From contig JAITYX010000010.1 of the NCBI GenBank assembly GCA_021018815.1, positions 4,340,001-4,404,000 on the forward strand: 64,000 nucleotides of DNA, read 5' to 3'. Source of the stretch: Talinum fruticosum (lineage: Eukaryota > Streptophyta > Magnoliopsida > Caryophyllales > Talinaceae). This document shows, in pieces, positions 31,831 to 45,109 of the stretch. Made by a program: the position numbers and the translations under genes. Under the pieces are notes generated by a model that made no database searches, was not told the origin of the DNA, and saw nothing but the letters and a program-made list of their open reading frames with translations. Each line of letters begins with the position of its first letter. The first letter of the stretch is position 1.

Positions 31831-32930
31831 CAAAGGTCGAGGTTATAACCATTAAGGGGATAATCTTTATGCTACTATCACCTCCAAGGAATCTGTGGTT
31901 GAGATCGAGCATAATGCCAATGATAAGAGCTATACGGATTTGAGACTATTGTTGCCTTAGACAAGGATGAAGCACCTCTTAACTTCAATCCTTATGGCAA
32001 CCCTAGCGTCCACTTGATGCTTAAGAAGAAGGGGTACTTTCTAGTCTAGTTGGCCGAAGGGCATACCACCCTATCTTTCCACCCCTTGAGTCGACTAACA
32101 ACTATAAATTTAGGCTAGGCTATTAACCTACTACTAAGAAAGTGGCCCAAGCCAAGTGGGAAATTCATACTAGAGGGATTGCACCTCACACAATCTGTTC
32201 TATCAAGCCCTTTCTCTATACTCTAGATGGGAAATTCTTGAGAGAAAGATTTACTATGGTTTTCCTGAGCCTTACTTTCTTAAAGAAAAGGGTATTTTGG
32301 TTCATGGCTTAGAGATTTTAATGATTATTATATATTAGAAAAGGGGGCACCCTACCTCCTCGAAGAAGGATAGTCCTACCACATTGGACCAACTCTGGTG
32401 GGAATAATATCTTCGATCTTCTATTCGGATAAGAGAAGAACCTAGAGGGAATTCGGTCTTGAGTACTTGTCATAAGCCATGTCGCACTCATAGTTCGATC
32501 CATCCACATTCATCATCAATGCCTAGGATAAAGGGTCCAAGCACGTTACTTGCATCGATGCCGAGGAGGGCCAAGAATTCATCGTTAGCTTAGGAGTGCA
32601 TCCCCTTCCTAAGTCTAGTACTAGGGCTTTTGTTTATCCTCCTATTGTTTCTAGTTTTCTTTTTCTAATTTTGTTGTTTCCAATTCCGCATCTTCAATTT
32701 CGAGTCCGAGGTACTCGTTCCTTCACTCAATAAAATGAACCTTTCTGCCTACTCCTTGTCTCCTCCTATTTTCAATTGTTTTGCCTTTAATGATGAACAA
32801 GAAATCCCTAAAGAATTAATAAAAGCTATGGATGATCACAAAATCACTCACCGAGTAATGGAGGAAACAATAACAATTAATTTAGGATCGGTTGATCAAC
32901 CCTAAGAGGTTAAGACTAGGAAAACACTTG
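31830..32930. other. Tat protease-RT spacer, copy 2
   Basis: A 1.1-kb connecting region with scattered stops in all frames. Proline-rich and RT-like words are too broken to assign. The minus-strand open stretch at 32318-32509 looks like a shadow. Confidence 0.45.
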
Positions 32931-34190
32931 GATCCATAAGACTAGAAGCAATTTACTTTGCTCCTTATAGAGTTCATAGATGTCTTTGCATGGTCCTACA
33001 AAGACATGTCGGGGATAGATCCAAGTATAGTGGAACATAAAATTCCACTTTGCGAAGATGCCAAGCCGGTTAAACATAAGCTAAGAAGGATGAAACCTGA
33101 GTGGGCATTGAAAATTAAGAGGCTCGAGAAAAATTTGAGGCTAGGTTCATGAAGGTAGTTCACTATCCTCAAAGGGTAGAAAACACGAGTATTGGCTCAG
33201 AAGAAGGACTACGGGGTTTAGATATGTGTCGACTTCAGAGACCTTAATAAAGCAAGTCCCAAAGACAATTTTCTGCTGTCTCATATTGACTTCCTTATAG
33301 ACAACACAGTGAAGCATGCTTTGCTTTCATTCATGAACAGTTATGCGAGGCTACAATAAGGTGAAGATGGCCAAAGAGAACATGGAGAAGACAACCTTCA
33401 TCATTCAATGGGGGATGTCTTGGGACGTGATGATGTCATTTAGGCTCAAGAACGTCAATGCAACATAACGAGAGGACGGCTACAACACTATTGCATAACA
33501 TGATCCACGAGCAAACCGAAGTCTAAGTAGATGACATGATCATAAAGTCCAAGGATAGGGCGGGGCACTTACCCGGCTGAGAAAATTCTTCGAAAGAGCG
33601 AGAAAATACATAATGTGACTTAATCCCCAAAGCGTGCCTTTGGGGTATCCTCGAGCAAACTATTAGGCTATGTTTTCGAGTCTTAAAGGAATTAAAGTTG
33701 ATCAATCTAATATCAAAGCTATTCAGGAGATTACGTCGTCGAAGACAAAGAAGGAGATATGGGGTTTCCTAGGACGTTTACAATACATTAGTCGTTTAAT
33801 ATCAAAATTGATTATGGTCTATGAACCTATTTTCAAGAAGTTGAAGAAAGGTGCGAGCCTATTTGGGATATCAAGTGCCAACAAGCATTTGAAAAGGTTA
33901 AGGAATACTTAGCTAACCCTCCGAGTGCTAATTGAACCTCAACCAGGGAAACCTGTACTTTTGTACCTCACTACGACAAAGATGGCTATGGGAGCCATGC
34001 TAGCTCAATAAGACGGGAAAGAAGAGCACGCGATATATTATCTAAGTAAGAAATTCTTAGATTATGAGACTAGATACATGCCATTAAAGAAGACATCATT
34101 AGTCCGGGCTACCAAGAAGCTCGGACACTACATGTTAGCCCACACGAGTACATGTGGTAGCACCCATGGATCCCATTAAGTATATCCTTG
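32930..34190 (+). pseudogene. Tat reverse transcriptase and RNase H, copy 2
   Basis: N-terminal region FAWSYKDMSGIDPSIVEHKIP (in pieces, 32964-33030), then CVDFRDLNKASPKDNF (about 33226-33273) and KEDMEKTTFI-type words. At 33521-33550 the catalytic box reads a stop followed by VDDMIIKS: the Tyr codon of the usual YVDD has become TAA. Later come KIKAIQE-like, GFLGRLQYISRLISKL and MAMGAMLAQ (33700-34010), then IYYLSKKFLDYETRY (34033-34077), the connection/RNase H part. Many stops are present, so there is no activity. Confidence 0.88.
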
Positions 34191-34375
34191 AGCAACCTAC
34201 TATAAGCGAGCAAGATAACACGATGGACTATCATGCTTTGTCGAATTCGAACTCAAGTATGTCCCTTAAAAAGTGATCAAAGGAAGCGTAGTGTTAGAAT
34301 TCCTAACTAATCTACCTATAAGCTGAATCGCAACTCGAACACCTTGACTTTCTAGACGAAAATATCCTACAAGTA

Positions 34376-34860
34376 GACTTGTACGTTTGGACAATATACT
34401 TTGACGAAGCTTCCAATCGGAAGAGCTTTGGAGTAGGGATTCTTCTAGTCTCACCGGAGGGAGCGCATACTCCCATTTCAGTCAAATTGAATTTTGAGGT
34501 CACTAACAACACCACGAGTATGAAGCGTGCATCACATGACTTGAAGCTGCTATTGAGATCATGGCCAAGAACATAAGGGTTTTCGGTGACTCCGGTCCGA
34601 TCGTTAATTAGATTTTATAAAAATGGAAGGTACGTAGTGAAGCCTTGGCACCCTACTAGGCACATCCGATTGAGTTATCTAAACATTTCAAAAACATTGC
34701 TTTCACCTACCTTCCTAGGGAAGATAATCAATTCACGAATGCTTTAGTAAAATTAGCATCCATGATCAATATCCCAAATAGCATTCATTTAATGCCCGTT
34801 CATATAGAGCAATGGAGTTAACTCGCGCTCATCTATGCATTAGAAGTGTCTAATATCGAC
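34376..34860 (+). pseudogene. Tat second RNase H, copy 2
   Basis: TIYFDEASNRKSFGVGILLV and SPEGAHTPISVKLNFEVTNN (34388-34512) match the additional RNase H of the Tat lineage, which lies between the first RNase H and integrase. The catalytic Glu region (TEY in copy 1) reads TTSMKRAS here. The segment continues as LPREDNQF-like and KLASMINIPNSIH (34705-34790). Confidence 0.85.
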
Positions 34861-34869
34861 CAAACTAGT

Positions 34870-36125
34870 TGGTATCATGACATATACCAATATTTGGATA
34901 AGCACGAGTATCTATTGGACTCCATGCCTAGAGCCCAACGAGCCATCGGGATGTTGGCGGCTCGGTTCTTCATTAACTAAGGGCAAGCTGTACAAGAAAA
35001 CCAACATGGAAATACGCTTACTTTGTCACAACCAACATGAAGCAGAGCACATCATGGATGAAATTCATGGTGGGGAATGTGGACTCCATATGAATGGAAA
35101 GAAGTTGGTTCATAAGATTCAGAAACTTGGATACTAATGGTCGACCATGGCATCGGACAGCGATGAGTTTGTTAAAAAATGCCATAAGTGTCGGTGTATG
35201 CAAATTTACAGACAATAACCACCATCTTTTCTCACGACACTTGCATAACCCTGGCCATTCTCGGTTTAGGGAATTGACATTATTGGCAAAATGACCCTTA
35301 AAGGAAAGGCGGTCACGAATTGGTGTTAGTTGCGATCGACTACTTCATCAAGTGGGTAGAGGCAACCTCTTATGCAACTACGATATCGAAGCAAGTAGCT
35401 AAGTTCATTACTCGGAACATCATTTGTCGTTATGGGATACCCCATGAGTTATTAGTGACCATGGTAGTCACTTCAAGAAGGAACTAGCGGACCTGCTGGA
35501 CAAATACAAGATAAAGCACCATAAGTCTTCTCTGTATTGTCCTCAAACCAATGGAGTAGTCGAGGTCGCCAACAAGAACATTCGTAAAATAGTGGAGAAG
35601 ATGGCGATCAACTATAAGGATTGGCATGATAAGTCGCCTTTCGCTTTATAGGGCTATAGAATCTCCATCGGGACCTCTACGGGAGTAACCCCTTACTTGC
35701 TAGTGTAGGGCATGGAAACAGATCCTTCCAATAGAGATCGTCATTCCCTCGTTAAGAATAATTGCTAAAAGTCAAGTTTCGGAAGCGGAGTGGGCTAAGG
35801 CATGCTACGAAGAGTTAGTGTTGCTAGATGACATACGCCTTAACGCTTTGCATAATGTCCAAATATAACGAGGCACATATATTAAGACCATTTAACAAGA
35901 GAGTGAAATCTCGAAATCCATAGGTTGGAGACTTAGTCCTCAAGGTGATTAAAGCGCCAATCCAAGATCCACGAGGAAAATTTAGGCCTATGTGGCAAGG
36001 CCTATTTATACTTAGTCAAATACTGCCGGCGGGGGTAGTAAAATTAACTAATTTGGATCAACTTTGGGTCAACTTAAGAAATTTAAGTGCATAAATTTGG
36101 ATCAACTTAAGAAATATTACATTTA
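34870..36125 (+). pseudogene. Tat integrase, copy 2
   Basis: Linker RAQRAIGMLA (34932-34961) and KKLVHKIQKLGY (to 35137), zinc-finger-like CHKC (about 35190), and core pieces with VAIDYFIKWVEA (35325-35365) and CRYGIPHEL (35420-35455). SYCPQTNGVVEVANKNI-like residues follow at 35535-35585, carrying the third acidic position. The tail reads LQVGDLVLK-like around 35920 and ends near 36125. Frameshifts and stops break it. A duplicated AATTTGGATCAACTT at 36052-36110 suggests slippage near the C-terminus. Confidence 0.85.
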
Positions 36126-37860
36126 GCACGACCACTAGACGATGGGCCGAGCTTGGCCTAACTAGGCCATGCCATGGCAAGCGCCGACCACCACCGGACA
36201 ATGTTGGGCTGGCGGATCGAAATATTTCCTTTTGGTTCTTATCTCTATAATCATTTATTTTGACCGTCCAACCAAATGGTCTCTTTATTTATTTATTTTG
36301 GATAAATCAATTAGGCGAGTCCACTTATTTAATCAATTCTTTAATTATTTTAATTAACTTTAAGGACGGTCCAATTAGGCGGTCCAATTTATTTATACCT
36401 CTAGGTGAGTAATAATACTAAAATATAAAGTATAAAGGTGAGCATAAAAATTACTTTTATTTAATAAAAAAGTAAGCCTGCACGGTCAAAATTTGACCTT
36501 TCTTTAAGGCCCAAGGAGAAAAGTAAAATTAAAAAAAGAGATAAACGAAAGCGAAAAATAGCGGAAAAGCAAAAAATAGAGACTTTCAGCGAGAACAAGA
36601 CGAGCTTCGGCCTCGACGGCGTTGGACAATCATCCTGTGGCCAGCGCCGCCGACCGGTTCCCACCATTTGGTCTTAGTCGTTATTTGCTTACCTACAACA
36701 ACATGGGCCCCCTAGCAAAATCTTCCCGGATTGGCCTCAACCCAGTCTAGGCCTATTATAGTTTCAGCAACTATTAGCGGCGTTAGAGAAAAATAATTCT
36801 CCAAGCTGCTAAACCAAGCTCGATAGTGTCGCTGGCGCCATGTCCCCACGACCTCCTACCAACGAGAAACCGCCTATCGGGTAGGTGATAATAGCTTGCC
36901 ATCTTGGGATAATGGTCGCCTTGGAGAATGCATATATCCGGCGATAATGTTTCATTAGGTTCACCTAATTCCCGATGAGAATCCAACCTAGATTCCTATT
37001 GCTTAGATTCGGAAGATATTTGTAGGTCTCACGTAGATTTTTAGAAGATTTGGGCATGACGGGTTTAGTACGAGCATTGAATGTTTAGAATGACATCAAA
37101 CTCTTTAGGAAGGGGGCACAATTCCTTATCCCCAAACCTCAAAACATGGTGGTGAGGATCCTAATAGGCCATAACGACCCTTAAAAAGTCCAATAGACTT
37201 TCACTTGGCAAATCTTGAATAAAGTATTCAGCCTATCTTGTGATACACCCGTCCACTCTGTCTTTGCCATCTCATGCATCCAACGAGATAAATCGAGTCA
37301 TGAAATTCATTTCGTGAAATTAGTGGGAATATTATAGGCACTTGGGAAATTTTTGTTAGGATCTATTTTTCTACGAGAATTGCGATAAAACGTTAGGAAG
37401 GCATAATTTTTGGTCATCGGTAAGAGTCAATTTATAGCGATTTCCATGCATAAGAGTACTACTGCACTAGCACCACCAACATTCGCCGGGCTTGTGTTTT
37501 CTAGGTGGCGGGCGCCGGCCACGGCCTTGGATAGGCCGGTTCGGCTTATTTCTCTTGTCCGAGCACTCCTTGGACCATTATCTATTTACTGCTCCAACCA
37601 ATTTCTGCGGAAGCCATATTTATTTCCGGACCATGCGCTTAAGAATTCCAATTTTTATTTTTATTATTTTCTTTTCGGGGAATGGGGGCTAGTGCCAATT
37701 CTTTTACAATTTGTCTTTGTAATTTTTCCTACAAATTTTTACATCATATTTAATAAAGAAAACATTTTTAAAATCGAATATTTGCATTCCATCTCATTGC
37801 ATAAGAGTCACAATCTTACAAAATACTAAATATTAAAGAAAAGCACCCTACAAGGGATTC
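36126..37860. other. Tat 3' region, copy 2, between pol and antisense gene
   Basis: Matches copy 1 in patches (CTCTAGGTGAG, GGGGGCTAGTGCC) and lacks the ~900 bases found only in copy 1. No coding evidence. Confidence 0.6.
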
Positions 37861-37861
37861 A

Positions 37862-40445
37862 TCAATCGTCGCCATCGAAAGCATCAACAAAGATATAGTT
37901 CTCGAAGTCCTCCAAGATGGACGTGGAAAATCGACTGTCTCCACCACCTCGAGAAGAGCTAACTTTGTGGTCCCAAGATTGAGATGCTTCATGAGAAGGT
38001 CCACTGTAAGAAGCCCAGTGGAAGTAAAGCGGGTTCCCATGACAATTAAATGCTTGAAGGGGCAGAATGTTTAGACTCTCTTCAGCAAAGTTAGGCCTCG
38101 CACTGGAAAAACTATGCCTAGATGTGTTATGCCCCCTTCGAAGTACTTCAAAGATGCCCAAGTCGTGAAGAACGCCATGAGGTACCTGCTCTTGATGTAC
38201 CATATGAAGGTGCTTATTGGCTAGATTGATGTGTTAGATTCCCGGGACACCAAGGAAACCTCCGATGAAGACACTCTAGATCGGCACCTCTACAAAAATG
38301 ACGGAGCGATTAGCACACCTACTAAAAACTCAAAATAGTTAGCACTTCACTAACCAAAGAATCAACCGGAAAGTTAGGGAAGTCCTTCTAGTAAGGAAGT
38401 CTCAAATGCCCCTAAGAGCAAATTGAACTCGATAGACATGGCTCAAGATTGCTCATGGCTCAAGATTGCTCCCGATCGAACTACAAAATTTATTTAATGG
38501 TATTAGCAAAACACTTTTAGCATACAACTAAAAGTAAAGAGCATGAAGCTCTTACCCCTAGCTAGTTTACGGGAAAGGATGCCCAACACATTCTTCCTCG
38601 GGGATTTCAAGAATCCTTACATAACGGGAGATTCCCCGAGTTAAGAAACATCCACATCAAGACTTGGAATGTGGATATCCTTTGGAGCAAGCTATAAAAG
38701 ATAAAGTTAATTTCCATACAAGAAATGCAACTACACAAAAGAGAGAAAGAAGTGGAAACTCACCAGCTGAGTCATAATCTGCCCACATGATGTGCATAAG
38801 ACATGTATAAATTCAAGAATTGGGTATAGGGATACCGGTGGTCGCTTCCACTTGCTCTTATTGGGAAAGAGGTAGAATATGGTTGGCGGTGGATCAAGAG
38901 GAACAAATGGAGGCCATGTGTTGTCACGAATTTGTGGTGTGACTATCTCACCAAGTTACCAACAAAACCCAAAAGGACCCTCAAATAATTTCGTCCTTTC
39001 ACTTCACTCCCGTGCAATAATTTCACTTGAAGGGAGTTGGAGTTAGGCCCAAGGATGAAAGTTTGCCTACACATACAGGATTCATAAAAACACAAGCAAG
39101 CAAAAACAAAAAACAATAAGAAAATGGGCATAGAACATGCACGGCCAAGGCTAGCGCTGGCCACCACCAAGCCCACAAGGTCCACCATAGGTAGTGGGTA
39201 GGGGCAGCAAGACAATAGTGAAGAAATTGTTTTTTCGGGACATATTTTGAGGTAAAGTAGAGCTTAAAATTGACATACCGAAGCTACACGGTTATGGGAA
39301 GATCCCACGAAGCCTATGTCATGGATCTTAGGCCATTGAAGATGGATTCCCCCACGATACGGAGGCCGAAACGTTGGACGATTTGTTGGGCCGGGCGAAA
39401 GGTGCGGGAAATATTCATACAACCATGGCTAAATTTTTACAAAACAAGATTTTTATCCACACAAGATAAAAATACATTGGAAATAAGTGAAGAAGTAAAT
39501 CATACCTCAATGATCTTCCACAAGTCACATAGTGGAAGATAGTTGGTCAAGTCTATCTCGAGTTTAGTGTGTCGCACAGCATGCACGGCGGCCTCTTATG
39601 AGGCAAGTGTACGTAGGTGCCCCCTAGTTAAGCTCCTTTATTTTATCGAGGTCCGCTAAGTTCACCAAATACTGAACGTGAACCTTAGAGGCTTGGTCGA
39701 AAAGGGTATTGTGCTCAATAAGAGAGCAAGCATGATTTAGACCTATTATTGTGGAGAATGTCGAGCCCAAAACCTAACATCCTCAAAAGCTTTGAAAAGA
39801 ATGGTATATTTAAAGAAGTTTTCCCAATGAAACCTACTAGCCACGGGACCAAAGAGATGACGAAGATAGCCATGATCTTTGTACAAATACCGATCGTAGA
39901 CTAGAGGCTCCCTCGAGAACCCCAAACCGGATAAAATAGAAAAGTCAAAAGGAGTAATAGTGATTTCCTTGAAGGGAATATGGAAAAGTATTAGTGGTAT
40001 CCCAAAAGCACTTACTAATAGCCCTAGTGGGATCTCGCTCTCTTTTGTCACAAAGGTGATTTTAAAGCAAGGAAGAGGGAACCAAAACCAGCGTTGTGCG
40101 TGACATCTTCCAAAGGGTAGTGCATCTTTCTACAAGTCTCGATGAATTTGGGTATGGCTTCACTACTTTGAATTGAGCCTTTCATTAAGATAAAAATCCA
40201 ACAAGATTTTTTAGTCAAAGTACTACTCTAAGTGAGCAAAAGCAGAGGTTTAAGCCAACTAGTTTACCAAAGGAGTAATGGCAAGTGAAAAAACATGATT
40301 CTCAGCCTCCACCAAGAGGTCATTTGGATTCCACTCATTGTGAGGATGACATTCCCGTTCCAAGAAGTTATCCTGGACTAACTTCTCAGCCCTTGTCCTC
40401 CGGTAGGATGAGTCTTTCTTCTAGACATCATTGGAGAGAAAATTT
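37862..40445 (-). pseudogene. Antisense gene with plant-mobile-domain-like segment, copy 2
   Basis: Second copy of the minus-strand gene. A piece at about 40180-40050 reads HYPLEDVTHNAGFGSLFLAL, then 40051-39746 reads FHIPFKEITITPFDFSIL and GLGFSREPLVYDRYLYKDHG, the mobile-domain-like core. A one-base shift separates the two. The last exon (38289-37862) contains NPLYFHWASYSGPSHEASQS and ends IFVDAFDGDD, closely like copy 1. Splice-like sites aligned with copy 1: donors 39504 (GAG-GTATG), 39277 (GTATGTC), 38762 (GTGAGT), 38554 (GTAAGAG); acceptors 39067 (GTGTAG, intact here), 38692 (TATAG), 38290 (TTTGTAG). It is damaged by stops and shifts. It could regulate, silence or simply ride in the element; nothing in the sequence decides. 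Confidence 0.7.
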
Positions 40446-40546
40446 TTGAAAACCAACTAGTTTTCTTAAGAGGAAAACAAGAGCACAACAAGAGCTAGAA
40501 AGCAAGAGAGGAGTAAGCTGAAGTGTGCAAATGAACACACTAAACT

Positions 40547-40560
40547 CCCCTTTTATTGAT
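40547..40560 (-). promoter_or_regulatory. TATA-like site of antisense gene, copy 2
   Basis: Minus strand ATCAATAAAAGGGG aligns with the CCTATAAAAGGGG of copy 1 and is followed by the same GTGTGTTCATTTGCACA stretch. Confidence 0.5.
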
Positions 40561-41149
40561 CCATTCGGTCAAGCCAAGCCAAGCATACAAGATAAGAGTC
40601 AAAAAGGCAAGGGAAACCAAGGGAATTCGGCGAAGCACGCCATGGCCAGGCCTGCCAAAGGCTTAGTGGCGCGGCCACGAGGAGAGGTGGTGTCCCGTCA
40701 CGGCGGCCTTGTAGCCCTAGGCTGATGGGGTAGCTTGTAAAGTCTCATTAAGCATAGCAAGTGGGTGTTTGGCATCATTGCATGCAAGTGGGAGCTTTTG
40801 GACCCACTGAACCATCTTGTGCGGATTAAATTTTCAGTCTATTTTCCGCTAAATTATTCAGCTCAAACACTAAATTTTTGTCAATATGGTTATTCACTAA
40901 CAAGCATGTTAGTATAGTAGATTATCAAGCCAAACTTCGGATCAAAAACAATCAAAGTTTCAGCATCAAAACTTACCAAGCTTCGAGGCTTTGATCAAGC
41001 CAAGCTTAGGACCCTCTTATCGGACTTCAACCAATTCTACACATTACACAACAATCAATATGAAAAACACCATACAAAATCAAGGTAAGTATCCTTTGGT
41101 GCCTACTTTGGCCCTTCGTCTTTCAAACTCGGTAAAAGTGAGGGCTAAC

Positions 41150-43176
41150 TATAGACACCCAAAATATGTCGTCCCTTATCTCCGTTAATTTTGTATTTTA
41201 TATCGTTGGCCTCGATGATGAAATCCCAAGTCTTGTCCGAGGATTTGGATCATGGATTGAATTTGATTGGTGCGACAGAAGCCGATAAACCACGAGAGAA
41301 CCCCCAACACAAAATAAATAGCCTTTTGCCTTGGGCCGGTCTAATAATCCCTTTTTATTTTGGACGGTCCAAGCCCCGAGTCAAGCCTCCAGAGACAACA
41401 AAGTCCGAGTCGCTGCATACTAGGAAATTCTAGGCTCGGAATTCTACAATTCACTTTTTTCCAATTAGACACGGAGCTGAAGACCTCAAGACGGGGTTAA
41501 GCGCTGCATTTCATGATCACAAGTTTCAATGTGATGCGTTTAAGCTCCAAGACCGTCCGCCCGAGACTAGGAGCTTCCTCCCTCAAAACGTCACCGTATG
41601 GCCGGCGCCCCCTGCTGGATTTGTCAAGTGAAACGCCGCGTTTTGGCCTGAAGACTCCCTTTGCAACACGAAGGGCATGAAACCCTAGGCATCCCTGGGT
41701 GGCTGGTGCCCTGAGCGAGGATTCTATCCAATTTTATCCGGTTTTATCACTTCGTTTTGGCCTAGTTTTTGTTACCATTTCTGTTCGGCTTTGGACGGGC
41801 GGCGAGGGCAACCCTAGGTCATTTGTGACCTAATTTTCTCCCCTATAAATAGAGAGCTTCAGCTCTCATTTCAACTACGGCTTCATCCTAAGTGTCACGT
41901 GCCAAAAGCAGTCCAAACAACTTATTCGTTAATGTTATGCTTCGTTGAAAATCAACTAAGAGCTACTTGAATAGTCCCATCCGTATTCGATCTCTTTGTC
42001 TTTTTAGCCTGTTCTCATTCTAGTCTCCAATCTCACCACATTTGAACCAGTAAACTCCATCGTTCATTCATATACCTACTCATCTCCAAAAAATTTACAA
42101 AAAGCCCTTTTCTTAATTCACTACCGTCGCATCACCATATCCGAGTACGGAGATCCGGATCGATAAGTGGGACAACCTGAGGCGCCAATTTGGCTTTCAA
42201 ATGGTTATTTATTTTATGCTTATTTATTGATTTTCGTATTATGGAGAAGAGTCTGTATCACTTTTATTTCCTCCCCTCCGATGCAATCATTTTAGTTTCT
42301 CGGTTTTATTTTCTTTTGCCTTTACTTTCTTTCTTGCTTTCCTTTTATTTACTTTTTACTGACTTTCTATAATGTTTTGGCTGCTTTAAGTTTCCGTGTA
42401 GCATCTTGTTTGCTTTTGTTTAGTACATTATTCTAATTCACTTGCTCAAACTAGTAATGGTCGTCTTCGGACGAGCGGAACGGAAGGGTTTATCCTTATG
42501 TTTAGTACCCTCGCCCCGAATCGATTCTCGGTTACGAGACCAATGGAGTTATTTTTTAACCTTTTCGAGTCTTAGTTTTCCTATAATAAGATTTGAAGAG
42601 CAATTTTTATTTATTGTATTTTGTTAGTTTTTCTCTCCTAAAAACTTACTAGCAACTCCTCTTTTGCTTTATCTCTATTCAAATTTGTATCTCCGCTTTT
42701 TTCGATTGCAGGTAAAAATTTAGGCTTCCAAACCTGCCCACTAGGACAAAGATCGAGGCTGATTTCTTCAGCCGTGGCTCGTGGCCGGTGCCCCTGACCG
42801 CTAGGTGCTTGGTGGCGGCCAACACCGAGTGGTCGGTGGTCGTTCAAGCTGGCGTTTTCACACCGGTTTGGCCTTAAAGCCTCGCGGCATATCCGAAACC
42901 CTAATGTTATTTATTTTGTTCGGTTAAAAAATAATATCCCGAGACTTTTGAAAATAATTTCTAAAATAAAATAATTAATAAAGCTGCCAATCAATTTGAT
43001 TTAATTCATCTTTAACTTAATTTAATAAAATTCGAAAATCTTAGAAAGAGGTTAATCCCCACTTTCAAAAATCAATCTTCAAAACCTTAAAATCATTTTC
43101 CGGCTTTAAAAAAAAAAAAGAACCTAACGCCAACCCATGGAGAAGCTTGGTCGGCCCCGCTGCCCGTGGTTCCTAC
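41150..43176 (+). repeat. Tat LTR-C, 3' LTR of copy 2
   Basis: Starts TATAGACACCC after the polypurine tract (41134-41146). It has the inverted repeat at 41814-41832, the TATA box CTATAAATAGAGAG at 41843, and ends near GTGGTTCCTAC. It is cut at or just before its 3' terminus, where an inverted gag fragment begins. Confidence 0.85.
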
Positions 43177-43849
43177 GACGAGTTGAAGGTTCTTCACAAT
43201 GATCCCTACTTGGTCCTTCTCGGAAGGTTGGTCTACCATGTGGGTAGCCTTTGCCCTTCATCCGGTGAGAAAGTCCGTAAAGCTCTCTTTCTCATATTGC
43301 TTTATCAACTCCAAGTCTCTAAGTGTGACAGGTAGATCGATATTGTAGGAGTATAGGTGTAGAAACTCCTTACACCGATCATTCCAATTGGTGGCCTTAC
43401 ATGGGTCAACCGCATCATTACATCATTGTCAAAAGTACATGGGAAGATGATGTAGTACGTGTCTTCTGGTATGTTCTTAAGAGTCATTGCTCCTAAGAAG
43501 TTACGAACATGGTGATGGGGATTCTCGGAACCTCAAAAAATGATATCGGGCATAATGAACTTAGGGGCTAGCTTCTATTTTCGGATTGATGTGAATCCCT
43601 TATGGTCAAAGTAGTGATTACTAAACATGGATGACTCCCTTAACATTTGTTCTTCTAATCTATACATGGATTAGGCTTGGGTCATGTTTGGGAGTGCCTG
43701 GAGGAGATAGTGGGGGTGGAGGACCTCCTCCTCCTCCTAATAATTCTTCTTCTTCGTCTCTCTTAGGATAGCCTCAATCTGGGCTTCCATTTTGGCTAAG
43801 GTTTCATTGAGCAAGGCAAGGATATGAGATTGTTCTACTGCCCGTCCAT
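43177..43849 (-). pseudogene. Tat gag fragment, inverted
   Basis: The start corresponds to Met at 43849 by match with copy 2 (29676). One frame over it reads VEQSHILALLNETLAKMEAQ (43830-43770). Sequence down to 43177 is the inverted counterpart of the capsid region around 30050-30400, including the LRDLELIK stretch near 43310. It stops abruptly at LTR-C. The rest of pol is missing. Confidence 0.8.
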
Positions 43850-44279
43850 CGGAGGGAATTCTTTTAGGTATTGTCCTTTGACGGAAAATAGATTGAAGCT
43901 GGTGTGGTATGCACCAAGGCGAGTCGCATCGGTGTAGGCTGCAATGTAGACCGAGGTGCAAAGCGGGATGAAGATGTGTCAAACTCCTTTTGAGGCATTC
44001 TAACCTTTTGGAGCTCAGGTTCCAATGATACTCAATTGTAGTAGACTTCCCTATTCTACAGCCCAAAAGATGATGCTTAGTACCATGTAAACGTATACCA
44101 CTTTTGGAAGGAATGAGCTCAAGTGCGAGACCTGAAGGGACCAAGAATGCTTTTTATTTAGATGCATATAAACAATGCAAAACAAATGAAATGTAATGAT
44201 GCTTATAACTCAATTTGGGATGATTTTGTTATTTGGCTAATGCACAACTGGAATGCATAAATGATTGTTCTTAATTACG

Positions 44280-44620
44280 GATGGATTTGTTTTGGGCTAA
44301 ATGAAAAAGGAAAATGCAAATTAACCCACCTAATTTGAGATGGATTTATTTTGGCTAAATGCAAATGCAAAATGGACTCACCTAATTTGAGATAAATTTT
44401 ATTTTGGCTAACTGAAAAAGGAAAATGCAAATTGACCCACCCAATTTGAGATAGATTTTATTTTTGCTAAATGCAAATGCAAAATGAACTCACCTAACTT
44501 GAGATGAATTTTGTTTTGGCTAAATAAAAAATGTAAAATGCAAAATGGACTCGCCTAATTTGAGATGAATTTACTTTTGGCTAAATGAAAAATGTAAAAT
44601 GAAACATGGAAAATGTAGAA
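44280..44620 (-). repeat. Short-period tandem array in inverted leader
   Basis: Five to six units of about 60 bases with ACCTAATTTGAGATGAATTT and TTTTGGCTAAAT, the inverted form of the 59-bp array at 28800-29215, more diverged. Confidence 0.85.
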
Positions 44621-45109
44621 AAATAAAAAAGAAGGCCAAAAATCGAAGACTAACTAATTGAAATGATAAAGGGGTTCTTGGTAAGACCATTTTGGACTTA
44701 TTGGCGGTGACTGGCTAGACAGCCTAAATTAAGAAAGGTTTTAGGATGACTTGAAAATGCAATTAATGGATCGGCCTAGAAGAGAAAGGTAATTTTTGAC
44801 TTTTGGCTAAAATCCACATAATGGACCGACTCTAGGAAATTTATTATGATATTTTATTTGCACCTATGTAAGGGCTAATCAGCACTCTTCACTTATCCCT
44901 AAAGGCTCATAAGTAGATGGTCAAATCTAAAAAACAATCACACTCATCCAAGCATGCAAATGAAGAGACAAAGTACCACCTAACAACCAAGGATATATGG
45001 TCAAAAGAGGGTTAAAATCTAGGTAGGATACATGGTGTCTCATAGTCCGAGAATTTAATCCTCCATCAAGTGCACGACAGGAAAAGGATGAATTCTCGGT
45101 GCCTCTTGA

